Assembly (NCBI RefSeq): GCF_028464065.1
Contig: NZ_CP116808.1
Coordinates: 1,739,001 to 1,803,000, forward strand
Source of the DNA: Saprospira sp. CCB-QB6
GTDB taxonomy: Bacteria; Bacteroidota; Bacteroidia; Chitinophagales; Saprospiraceae
Reading direction: 5' to 3'
DNA: 64,000 nt
How positions within the stretch are numbered: position 1 is the stretch's first letter; each line of letters opens with the position of its first letter. The notes below the pieces were generated by a model that worked only from the letters and a program-made list of their open reading frames with translations, was not told the DNA's origin and made no database searches. Below, one piece after another: positions 25,712-33,076 of this stretch. Made by a program: the position numbers and the translations under genes.

Positions 25712-26551
25712 CTATTTCTTATTTTTACCTGTTTTTCTACGCGTGATGATAAACTTGTCTGAGTACTTCTTGGTCTTGCGCGTCTTCTGTCCCTTGGCCA
25801 TAATGTTGCCACGAGAACGAGGATGACCTCCAGAAGCACGGCCCTCACCACCACCCATGGGGTGATCTACAGGGTTCATGGCTACACCACGTACTCGAGG
25901 ACGACGGCCCAACCAACGCTTGCGACCAGCCTTACCCAATACCTGCAAACCATGGTCAGGGTTAGATACTGTACCCACAGTAGCTCTACACTCAGCCAAT
26001 ACCAAGCGAGTCTCACCAGAAGGCATCTTAATGATCACATACTTGCCATCACGACCAGCCAAAGTAGCAGAAGTACCTGCACTTCTTACCAATGTGGCCC
26101 CTTTACCAGGACGAGTCTCAATAGCATGAATGGTTGTTCCCAAAGGAATTTTGCTCAAAGGCAAGCTGTTCCCCAAGTTAGGAGCAATCTCAGCTCCAGA
26201 CAATAGGATATCTCCTACCTTCAATTTGTGAGGCGCCAAAATATAGCGCTTCTCTCCATCAGCGTATACCAACAAAGCAATAAAAGCTGTACGGTTGGGA
26301 TCATACTCAATGCTCTTTACAGTAGCAGGAATCCCATCCTTGTTGCGCTTAAAGTCAATTACACGATAACGACGCTTGTGTCCTCCACCTCTCTGGCGAA
26401 CAGTCATGCGTCCTTGTCCATTTCTACCCCCAGTTTTCGAGCTCTTACGAATAAGGCTCTTCTCTGGCTTGTCTGTGGTCACTTCCGCAAAAGTGTTCCC
26501 AAGCCGAGTTCTAGTACCAGGCGTAATCGGATTATACTTCTTAACTGGCAT
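25712..26551 (-). CDS. rplB: 50S ribosomal protein L2
   Basis: A 279-residue core protein needed for peptidyl transfer and subunit association. Signature regions: [16 protein letters not shown] at the start, [20 protein letters not shown], and the C-terminal [20 protein letters not shown] containing the catalytic-site loop and His. Normal length (about 275). A GC-rich repeat lies between it and rplW, an unusual interruption of the S10 operon. Confidence 0.98.
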   Translation of the reverse strand: MPVKKYNPITPGTRTRLGNTFAEVTTDKPEKSLIRKSSKTGGRNGQGRMTVRQRGGGHKRRYRVIDFKRNKDGIPATVKSIEYDPNRTAFIALLVYADGEKRYILAPHKLKVGDILLSGAEIAPNLGNSLPLSKIPLGTTIHAIETRPGKGATLVRSAGTSATLAGRDGKYVIIKMPSGETRLVLAECRATVGTVSNPDHGLQVLGKAGRKRWLGRRPRVRGVAMNPVDHPMGGGEGRASGGHPRSRGNIMAKGQKTRKTKKYSDKFIITRRKTGKNKK

Positions 26552-26621
26552 GTTAAACTACGAATTTATCAGTTTCGCAAACTATAGTGAATAATATAAA
26601 TTTAGATCATCCTACTTTTTT

Positions 26622-26757
26622 GGGGCCTGCCCTCGCTTCGCTCAGGCCGTTCCCTTCCGCAGCTCGCAAGCCTGCTCGGCCCTTTCGGGCTGCCGGCAAA
26701 GCCGGCACCGCTACAGGCAACTAGGCCTGCGGCGGCTCCGCCGCCTGCTTTACGCAG
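26622..26757 (+). repeat. GC-rich intergenic element, subtype A variant (copy 6)
   Basis: GGGGCCTGCC, CCTCGCTTCGCTCAGG, core CAGCTCGCAAGCCTGCTCGG with CCC, hairpin GCCGGCAAAGCCGGC, then CAACTAGGCC and hairpin GGCGGCTCCGCCGCC. It lies inside the S10 operon between rplB and rplW, in the orientation opposite to transcription. Confidence 0.8.
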
Positions 26758-26786
26758 AAAATAAAATGTCTATTTTCTCTTAAACT

Positions 26787-27149
26787 CTAGGCTTCAGCAG
26801 CCTCAGTTTCATTTCCATCTACTTCTTCCAACTCCTCTTCCGTGTCGATACCGTAGAAACCTTCGATGAACTCACCCTCAGCAACAGTAACTACTGCCTT
26901 TTTGAAAGGGCTTGTACGCCCACTTACCATACGACCCTTTACTACGCGTGATTTACGCTTACCTGGGCGAATAGAAGTGTTTACGTCGTCTACAGTTACA
27001 CCAAACTGCTCCTCAACCGCTTTCTTGATCTCAATTTTGTTGGCGTCCATTGCCACCACAAAAGTGTATTTCGTAGAAATTGGGTTGTCAGCCAACTCAG
27101 TGCTCTTCTCAGAAAGAAGCGGCTTAATGATGATTGCTTTCTTTGCCAT
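26787..27149 (-). CDS. rplW: 50S ribosomal protein L23
   Basis: A 120-residue protein at the exit tunnel that docks SRP and trigger factor. Core: IIKPLLSEKSTELADNPIST followed by KYTFVVAMDANKIEIKKAVE and VNTSIRPGKRKSRVVKGRMV. The C-terminus carries an acidic tail (DTEEELEEVDGNETEAAEA), about 20 residues beyond the usual end. It is 30 bp after rplD. Confidence 0.97.
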   Translation of the reverse strand: MAKKAIIIKPLLSEKSTELADNPISTKYTFVVAMDANKIEIKKAVEEQFGVTVDDVNTSIRPGKRKSRVVKGRMVSGRTSPFKKAVVTVAEGEFIEGFYGIDTEEELEEVDGNETEAAEA

Positions 27150-27179
27150 TTTAGCCGTTTTTTAGCAAGCTTTATAATA

Positions 27180-27989
27180 TTATTTAGTCAAAAGAGCTGT
27201 AATAGCAGCCAATGCACTCTCTGTAATGACCAAGCATTCTGCATTCATTGTCTCATAAACATTCAAGTCACGAGCATTGATTACATCAGCTTGAGAGAGG
27301 TTGCGGGCAGACAATGCTACATTAGTGTATAGCGCGTCATAAACCTTATCTTGCTCCTCTAGCGTTTTTTCATATTCCGCTACAGTTGCTTCATAAGCTT
27401 TCAAATCCGCTACATAAGCCTGATTGAACTCTTTTTGCTGAGCCGCTTTACGTCCACGGCCCTTCTGCAAACGAGGAGCCTTAGGCGCTGCAGGTGCTAC
27501 AGGAGCATCTACCAACAACAAGCTCTTCTTGTTTGCAATATTCAAAGCCTCCAAAAACTTGATGTAGTTCTTGGTCTTAGCTGCATCAAACTTCAAGTCC
27601 TCAACAACCAAAATACGGTTGTCTTGAGCTTTGTTACTCAAAGCAGCTTTACGAGCCAAACGGCTAACTTTTTTGTTTAGCTTAATGCCATAGTTACGAG
27701 GGCGGGGACCGAATACACGTCCTCCTCCTCTAAACAAAGGGTTCTTGATGCTACCCTTACGCGCTCCACCCGTACCTTTCTGGCGGTGTAGCTTGCGCGT
27801 AGAACCTGCAATCTCTGCACGTTCTTTAGACTTATGGGTGCCCTGGCGCTGATGAGCAAGGTACTGCTTTACAGCCAAGTAAACTACGTGCTCGTGATTT
27901 TCTTTCAGCTCCAAACCAAAGACATCACTAGAGAGTTCGACCTCTCTACCCAAGCCTTTTCCGTTGATATCTAATACTTCTAGTTTCAT
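27180..27989 (-). CDS. rplD: 50S ribosomal protein L4 with a 59-residue insertion
   Basis: L4 of 269 residues, against about 205-210 in most bacteria. The N-terminal half is normal: the exit-tunnel loop lies around residues 45-105 (RKLHRQKGTGGARKGSIKNP, RGGGRVFGPRPRNYG), then KAALSNKAQ and ILVVEDLKFD. Between SLLLVDA (156-162) and NVALSARNL (223-231), strands that are normally adjacent, about 59 residues are inserted: Ala/Pro- and Lys-rich at first (KAPRLQKGRGRKAAQQ), then helical and charged (AYEATVAEYEKTLEEQDKVY). The C-terminus (ARDLNVYETMNAECLVITES) is normal. The insertion probably sits on the ribosome surface; its role is unknown. It starts 2 bp... from rplC (27991), so the two are coupled. 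Confidence 0.95.
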   Translation of the reverse strand: MKLEVLDINGKGLGREVELSSDVFGLELKENHEHVVYLAVKQYLAHQRQGTHKSKERAEIAGSTRKLHRQKGTGGARKGSIKNPLFRGGGRVFGPRPRNYGIKLNKKVSRLARKAALSNKAQDNRILVVEDLKFDAAKTKNYIKFLEALNIANKKSLLLVDAPVAPAAPKAPRLQKGRGRKAAQQKEFNQAYVADLKAYEATVAEYEKTLEEQDKVYDALYTNVALSARNLSQADVINARDLNVYETMNAECLVITESALAAITALLTK

Positions 27990-27990
27990 T

Positions 27991-28677
27991 TTACTTCTTC
28001 ACGATTACAATAGAGCCCTTGTGACCAGGAATAGCTCCTTTGATTAGCAAAATATTTTTCTCAGGAAACATTTTCAATACGCTGAGCTTCTTCACAGTTA
28101 CACGCTTGCCACCCATACGGCCAGCCATGCGCATACCTTTGAATACCTTTGCAGGATAAGAACAAGCTCCGATTGCTCCAGGTGCACGTCCGCGGTTGTG
28201 CTGACCGTGTGTACGCATACCCACACCAGCAAATCCGTGGCGTTTTACAACACCCTGGAATCCTTTTCCTTTTGAAGTACCTACTACCTGTACTGTATCG
28301 CCTTCAGCAAATACCTCCTCGGCAGTTAGGGTTTCGCCAAGCGCTTTCTCTGTGTAAAATTCTCTGAATTCTACCAAGTGACGAGGGTAAACTGTTACCT
28401 CTTGTCCACGCTTGTTTTCTTTTACAGCACTTGCTGCCTTAGCCCCCTCTTCTTTGTGGGCTTTTTGGCTTTCAAAGTGACCTTTCAAAGGCTGGCTAAC
28501 ATTTTTTGATCTGCGCTCGCCGAAGCCTAGCTGCAGAGCATCATAACCATCTGTTTCCTGCGTCTTCACCTGAGTAATGGTGCAGGGCCCCAGCTCTACT
28601 ACAGTACACGCAAGGTTTGCGCCGCCTTCAGTGTAGATGCTGGTCATTCCAATTTTTCTTCCAATTAATCCTTCCAC
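27991..28677 (-). CDS. rplC: 50S ribosomal protein L3
   Basis: A 228-residue early-assembly protein near the peptidyl-transferase centre. Signatures: [19 protein letters not shown], and [20 protein letters not shown] followed by [20 protein letters not shown]. About 20 residues longer than E. coli L3, the difference lying around residues 58-85 ([20 protein letters not shown]). It begins 42 bp after rpsJ. Confidence 0.97.
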   Translation of the reverse strand: MEGLIGRKIGMTSIYTEGGANLACTVVELGPCTITQVKTQETDGYDALQLGFGERRSKNVSQPLKGHFESQKAHKEEGAKAASAVKENKRGQEVTVYPRHLVEFREFYTEKALGETLTAEEVFAEGDTVQVVGTSKGKGFQGVVKRHGFAGVGMRTHGQHNRGRAPGAIGACSYPAKVFKGMRMAGRMGGKRVTVKKLSVLKMFPEKNILLIKGAIPGHKGSIVIVKK

Positions 28678-28718
28678 GGTTCTTTAACTTTTTGGAATTC
28701 TAGATTAACAAATTCTGC

Positions 28719-29027
28719 TTACATCAATTTCACTTGGATATCTACCCCTGAAGGAAGCTCTAGCTTCTCTAGGGCGCTTACTGTCTTAGCAGTAGAGCTG
28801 TAGATTTCGATCAAGCGTTTGTGAGTACGCAGTTGGAATTGCTCCCGTGATTTCTTATTCACGTGCGGTGAACGCAAAACAGTGAATACCTTCTTCTCGG
28901 TGGGCAGCGGAATCGGACCGGTTACAACTGCGCCGGTGTTACGAACGGTTTGTACAATCTTAGCAGTAGACTTGTCCACGAGATTGTGATCGTAGGAACG
29001 TAACTTGATTCTGATTTTTTGATTCAT
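28719..29027 (-). CDS. rpsJ: 30S ribosomal protein S10 (NusE)
   Basis: A 102-residue head protein, also part of transcription antitermination complexes as NusE. It begins [20 protein letters not shown] and has [20 protein letters not shown] with NKKSREQFQ. Exact family length. The first gene of the S10 operon; a repeat element and the fusA terminator lie directly upstream, so its promoter should be within about 70 bp upstream of the start. Confidence 0.98.
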   Translation of the reverse strand: MNQKIRIKLRSYDHNLVDKSTAKIVQTVRNTGAVVTGPIPLPTEKKVFTVLRSPHVNKKSREQFQLRTHKRLIEIYSSTAKTVSALEKLELPSGVDIQVKLM

Positions 29028-29099
29028 GCCTCTTACATGATTTAAAAAAATAGATAAATAAGATTTCTAATAGCTGTTGATTTGGGTACCAGCTGTTTT

Positions 29100-29212
29100 G
29101 GCCTAGCGATGTGCAGCAGTGGCGCGAAGCGCCAGACCGAGCATAGCGAGGGCCGAGCGAACAGCGAGCTGCGAAACGTAGCGCCGCAAGGCGAAGCCGC
29201 AGCGGAGGCCCC
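29100..29212 (-). repeat. GC-rich intergenic element, subtype A (copy 7)
   Basis: GGCCTAGCGATGTGCAGCAG, hairpin GGCGCGAAGCGCC, AGACC, core GGGCCGAGCGAACAGCGAGC, GAAACGTAGCGCC, hairpin GGCGAAGCC and the end GGAGGCCCC. It lies between fusA and rpsJ. The middle hairpin is short in this copy (GAGCATAGCGAG). Confidence 0.85.
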
Positions 29213-29218
29213 AAAAAA

Positions 29219-29266
29219 ACAAAAAAAAGCCAACCACCTTCCAGCAAATGGAAAGCGGCGGCTTTT
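29219..29266 (-). terminator. intrinsic terminator after fusA
   Basis: Minus-strand stem AAAAGCC / GGCTTTT, an internal loop, then TTTCCA / TGGAAG, followed by a run of eight T. It lies 12 bp after the fusA stop and should end the rpsL-rpsG-fusA transcript. Confidence 0.8.
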
Positions 29267-29277
29267 AAAATTTATGA

Positions 29278-31410
29278 CTAACCAGCGACACCCTTAGCGT
29301 CTTCGATTACTTTCTTGGCGATTCCCTCAGGAGCCTGAGCATAGTGAGAGAACTCCATAGTAGAAGAAGCACGACCAGAAGTTAGGGTACGTAGTTCAGT
29401 GATATAACCAAACATTTCTGATAGAGGTACATCAGCTTTTACAACGATAGCGCCACCACGTCCTTCTTGACCTTTTAGGAGGCCACGACGACGGTTAAGG
29501 TCGCCAATAACTGTACCTGTGTACTCTTCAGGAGTGATTACTTCCAATTTCATGATGGGTTCCATGATTACGGGCTTAGTCTGACGAGCAGCGGCCTTGA
29601 AACCTTCTTTAGCACAAAGCTCAAAAGCGATAGGCTTAGAGTCAACGTTGTGCATAGATCCATCATAAACGCGAACTTTCATAGAGTCCATACCGTATCC
29701 AGCCAATACACCATTGTCCATCATAGACTCAAAGCCTTTAGTGATGGGGTTGATATAAGCTTTATCGATAGATCCCCCTACGATAGCCCACTCGAATTGC
29801 AAGCGTGCCTTACCAGACTTGAACTCTTCGCTTTCGAGGAATTCCTCATCAGCAGGTCCGAGTTCGAACTCCATATCGGCAAATAGACCAGAACCACCAG
29901 ACTGTTTCTTCAAGCGTTCGCGGTGAGTAACAGAAGTAGTTAGAGCCTCTTTATAGTTTACTTGAGGAGCACCTTGGTTAACTTCAACTTTGAACTCGCG
30001 TTTGAGGCGGTCCACGATGATTTCCAAGTGCAACTCACCCATACCGCTAATTACGGTTTGAGCAGTTTCCTCATTATATGTAGCGCGGAAAGTAGGATCT
30101 TCCTCCATGAGTTTGGCCAAAGCCATACCCAATTTCTCTACATCTTTCTGAGTTTTAGGCTCGATCGCCAAACCGATTACAGGCTCGGGGAAAGTCATGC
30201 TTTCCAAAACGATCGGGTTGTCTACAGAACAAAGAGTATCACCAGTTTTGATGTCCTTAAATCCTACAGCAGCAGCGATATCACCAGCACCTACTTCAGG
30301 AATTGCATTCTGTTGGTTAGAGTGCATTTGATAGAGGCGAGAGATACGCTCCTTCTTCCCAGAACGAGTGTTGAGAATGTAAGAACCAGCTTCGAGTACA
30401 CCAGAGTAAGCGCGGAAGAAAGCCAAGCGACCTACATAGGGGTCAGTAGCGATCTTAAATGCCAAAGCAGAGAAAGGAGCATCGTAAGAAGCGGGGCGAA
30501 CCTCTTCTTCTTCTGTCTCAGGGTTAGTTCCCTTTACTTCCTCTACATCCAAAGGAGAAGGCAAGAATGCACATACGGCATCCAATACAGCTTGTACCCC
30601 TTTGTTTTTAAATGCAGTACCACACATTACAGGGATGATACTCATATCACATACAGCAGAACGGATCGCTGTGCGGATTTCGTCAGCTGAGATAGACTCA
30701 GGATCCTCAAAGAATTTCTCCAACAAAGACTCATCATAGTCAGCAACAGCTTCTAGCAATTGCTCACGAGCCTCAGCTACAGTATCCTCCAAGTCAGCAG
30801 GCATTTCTACTACCTCATAAGTCATACCCATATCGTGTTCATTCCAAACGATAGCCTGACCAGTGATAAGGTCTACTACACCTTTGAAATCATCTTCAGA
30901 ACCGATTGGCACCTGAAGAGGAATAGCATTAGCACCCAACATGTCGCGCATTTGTTGAACAGTACCGAAGAAATCAGCACCAGTGCGGTCCATTTTGTTT
31001 ACGAATGCGATACGAGGAACTTTGAAACCATCGGCTAGGCGCCAGTTAGTTTCAGACTGAGGCTGTACCCCACTAGAAGCACAGAAAAGGAACACGAGTC
31101 CGTCCAATACACGCAAAGAACGAGACACCTCTACAGTAAAGTCTACGTGACCGGGTGTGTCGATAATGTTTACGTGGTAAGACTGATCTTGCCATTTCCA
31201 GCTGGTGGTTGTTGCAGCAGAGGTGATCGTGATACCACGCTCCTGCTCCTGCTCCATCCAGTCCATGGTAGCTCCACCATCGTGAACCTCACCGATCTTG
31301 TGAGTCAAACCAGTGTAGAACAATACCCGCTCAGTGGTAGTGGTCTTACCGGCATCAATGTGTGCAGCAATACCAATGTTTCTAGTGAATACTAGGTCTT
31401 TCTTTGCCAT
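29278..31410 (-). CDS. fusA: elongation factor G
   Basis: A 710-residue translocation GTPase. The G domain has [20 protein letters not shown] (P-loop, about 13-32), [11 protein letters not shown] (switch I), DTPGHVDF (G3) and [10 protein letters not shown] (G4). Domains II-V follow, with [20 protein letters not shown] in domain III and the [20 protein letters not shown] region in domain V. The length is that of a standard EF-G. It follows rpsG by 48 bp in the conserved rpsL-rpsG-fusA order; the tuf gene that often follows is not here. Confidence 0.99.
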   Translation of the reverse strand: MAKKDLVFTRNIGIAAHIDAGKTTTTERVLFYTGLTHKIGEVHDGGATMDWMEQEQERGITITSAATTTSWKWQDQSYHVNIIDTPGHVDFTVEVSRSLRVLDGLVFLFCASSGVQPQSETNWRLADGFKVPRIAFVNKMDRTGADFFGTVQQMRDMLGANAIPLQVPIGSEDDFKGVVDLITGQAIVWNEHDMGMTYEVVEMPADLEDTVAEAREQLLEAVADYDESLLEKFFEDPESISADEIRTAIRSAVCDMSIIPVMCGTAFKNKGVQAVLDAVCAFLPSPLDVEEVKGTNPETEEEEVRPASYDAPFSALAFKIATDPYVGRLAFFRAYSGVLEAGSYILNTRSGKKERISRLYQMHSNQQNAIPEVGAGDIAAAVGFKDIKTGDTLCSVDNPIVLESMTFPEPVIGLAIEPKTQKDVEKLGMALAKLMEEDPTFRATYNEETAQTVISGMGELHLEIIVDRLKREFKVEVNQGAPQVNYKEALTTSVTHRERLKKQSGGSGLFADMEFELGPADEEFLESEEFKSGKARLQFEWAIVGGSIDKAYINPITKGFESMMDNGVLAGYGMDSMKVRVYDGSMHNVDSKPIAFELCAKEGFKAAARQTKPVIMEPIMKLEVITPEEYTGTVIGDLNRRRGLLKGQEGRGGAIVVKADVPLSEMFGYITELRTLTSGRASSTMEFSHYAQAPEGIAKKVIEDAKGVAG

Positions 31411-31458
31411 GACTTTGGTGGCTTTTGAAAAAGGTTAAAATAAAATATATAGAGTTGA

Positions 31459-31932
31459 TTAGCGTGCGAAGTGAGCAAATGCACGGTTAGATTCAGCCAT
31501 GCGGTGCGTATCTTCTTTCTTCTTCACAGCCTGGCCTTCACCTTTAGCTGCAGCTAAAATTTCTTGAGAGAGTTTGTTTGCCATCCCTTTACCAGAACGC
31601 GCACGGGCGTACTTGATCATCCACTTCATGGCAATTGACATCCGGCGACCCGGACGAATTTCTGTGGGAATTTGGAAGGTAGCCCCTCCAATACGGCGAG
31701 AACGCACCTCTACCTGAGGCATTACGTTCTTAAGCGCTTTGTGAAATACCTCCTGAGCGGTTTCTTCCCCCTCAGAGCGCTCGCCTACAATGTCCATGGC
31801 ATCATAGAATACACGGAATGCCGTGCTCTTCTTGCCATCCAACATCATCATATTCACGAATCTTGTGATCGTGCTGTCTCCATAGCGCGGATCGGGCTCG
31901 ATTTGCCGCACCTTCGGTTTACGTTTTCTCAT
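31459..31932 (-). CDS. rpsG: 30S ribosomal protein S7
   Basis: A 157-residue head-assembly protein at the E site. It starts MRKRKPKVRQIEPDPRYGDS and has GGATFQIPTEIRPGRRMSIA (about 84-103). Normal length. It is separated from rpsL by 126 bp, within which a short inverted repeat (CCCCTAAGGG-like sequence near 31978) may mark regulation as in the E. coli str operon, but this is uncertain. Confidence 0.98.
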   Translation of the reverse strand: MRKRKPKVRQIEPDPRYGDSTITRFVNMMMLDGKKSTAFRVFYDAMDIVGERSEGEETAQEVFHKALKNVMPQVEVRSRRIGGATFQIPTEIRPGRRMSIAMKWMIKYARARSGKGMANKLSQEILAAAKGEGQAVKKKEDTHRMAESNRAFAHFAR

Positions 31933-32058
31933 GTCTTAAATTTTAATGTCGTTGCGTGAACTTCGAAAAGTAACTGCCCCCTAAGGGCTGGTCCACTCTT
32001 CAACCCCAGCTTTTCTAGGGTTTACCTCAACAAATAAGGATCTTCGTCTAAGTGCGAA

Positions 32059-32442
32059 TTACTTCTTCGCAGCCTTAGGACGCTTGGTACCATAACGTGA
32101 ACGAGCTTGCTTACGATCGTTTACACCCGCAGTATCCAAAGCACCACGTACAATTGTATAACGTACACCAGGAAGGTCTTTTACACGACCACCACGTACC
32201 AATACGATTGAGTGCTCCTGCAAGTTGTGACCCTCACCAGGAATGTAAGCAATTACCTCGATACCATTGGTCAAACGTACCTTGGCTACTTTACGCAAAG
32301 CTGAGTTAGGCTTCTTGGGTGTAGTCGTGTATACACGAGTACAGACACCGCGTTTCTGAGGACATGCGTCCAACGCTCTGGCCTTGCTCTTCTTGACGAT
32401 AAGCTTCCTTCCGTTGCGTACTAATTGATTAATAGTTGGCAT
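32059..32442 (-). CDS. rpsL: 30S ribosomal protein S12
   Basis: A 127-residue decoding-centre protein. It begins [20 protein letters not shown] and contains [20 protein letters not shown] with the streptomycin-relevant lysine at position 44 or so, and the second loop [16 protein letters not shown]. Lysines at both resistance-associated loops suggest the streptomycin-sensitive form. First gene of the str-type transcript. Confidence 0.98.
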   Translation of the reverse strand: MPTINQLVRNGRKLIVKKSKARALDACPQKRGVCTRVYTTTPKKPNSALRKVAKVRLTNGIEVIAYIPGEGHNLQEHSIVLVRGGRVKDLPGVRYTIVRGALDTAGVNDRKQARSRYGTKRPKAAKK

Positions 32443-32485
32443 CTAATAATTATTTTTACAGATAAACAGAGACAATAAATAACTG

Positions 32486-32504
32486 CCCTTAGATGGACTA
32501 AGGG
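32486..32504 (-). promoter_or_regulatory. leader hairpin upstream of rpsL
   Basis: Perfect 7-bp stem CCCTTAG / CTAAGGG with a 5-nt loop, 43 bp before the rpsL start and just downstream of the TACCTTTG promoter element. A candidate leader structure. Confidence 0.45.
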
Positions 32505-32520
32505 TTTGCCTAAGCGTTTG

Positions 32521-32528
32521 CAAAGGTA
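32521..32528 (-). promoter_or_regulatory. Bacteroidota -7 element upstream of rpsL
   Basis: TACCTTTG on the minus strand matches the Bacteroidota TAnnTTTG consensus, about 79 bp before rpsL. The matching upstream -33 TTG is weak (TTTTA), so this is moderate evidence. Confidence 0.45.
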
Positions 32529-32639
32529 ACACTAATTCTAGTTTTATTAAAATGATTTTTAAACTTTTAGGCAGTTTTTTAAACTTTTTAGGCGCTATTT
32601 TCAAAAAAAAGCTTTCTAACTGATTATCAGTTAGTTTTA

Positions 32640-32760
32640 GGGGCCTGCGGGCTACGCCCGCCACTCCCCTTCAGGGCTCGCAAGCCTGCTCGGCCCTTTG
32701 GCGGCGGCTTTGCCGCCGCCTCGGTCTGGCCTACGGCCACCCTTGCGGGCAGCTAGGCCG
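32640..32760 (+). repeat. GC-rich intergenic element, subtype A variant (copy 8)
   Basis: GGGGCCTGC, hairpin GCGGGCTACGCCCGC, GGGCTCGCAAGCCTGCTCGG with CCC, hairpin GGCGGCGGCTTTGCCGCCGCC, GGTCTGGCC-TACG-GGCCAC and AGCTAGGCC. It lies between rpsL and the divergent GH3 fusion gene, facing copy 9. Confidence 0.83.
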
Positions 32761-32925
32761 CTCTACCTTTTTCTTTGCTTTGCAGGACCTTCTTCGGCCT
32801 TTTTGGTCCCAAAAAAAAGTTTTTCGCTTCTCTGCTCTCCAAAACTCCTTACACTGCCTTATTTTGCGCTAAAAGAAAAATGCTCCCCCCTCTCCTACTC
32901 TAGCCACTGAGGCCCAGGCAGCATC

Positions 32926-33043
32926 GGCCCAGCGCTGCGCAGCGGTGGCCGAAGGCGGCAGACCAAAGCCCGTAGGGCTGCAGGGCCGAGCGAACAGCGA
33001 GCTGCGAAACGTAGCGCCGCAAGCGCAGCGCAGCGGAGGCCCC
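32926..33043 (-). repeat. GC-rich intergenic element, subtype A (copy 9)
   Basis: GGCCCAGCGCTGCGCAGCGG, TGGCCGAAGGCGGCAGACC, hairpin AGCCCGTAGGGCT, core GGGCCGAGCGAACAGCGAGC, GAAACGTAGCGCC and the end GGAGGCCCC. Together with copy 8 it makes an inverted pair in this 635-bp intergenic region. Confidence 0.83.
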
Positions 33044-33076
33044 AAAAAATATTCATCGCCTTAAATCATCCAACTT

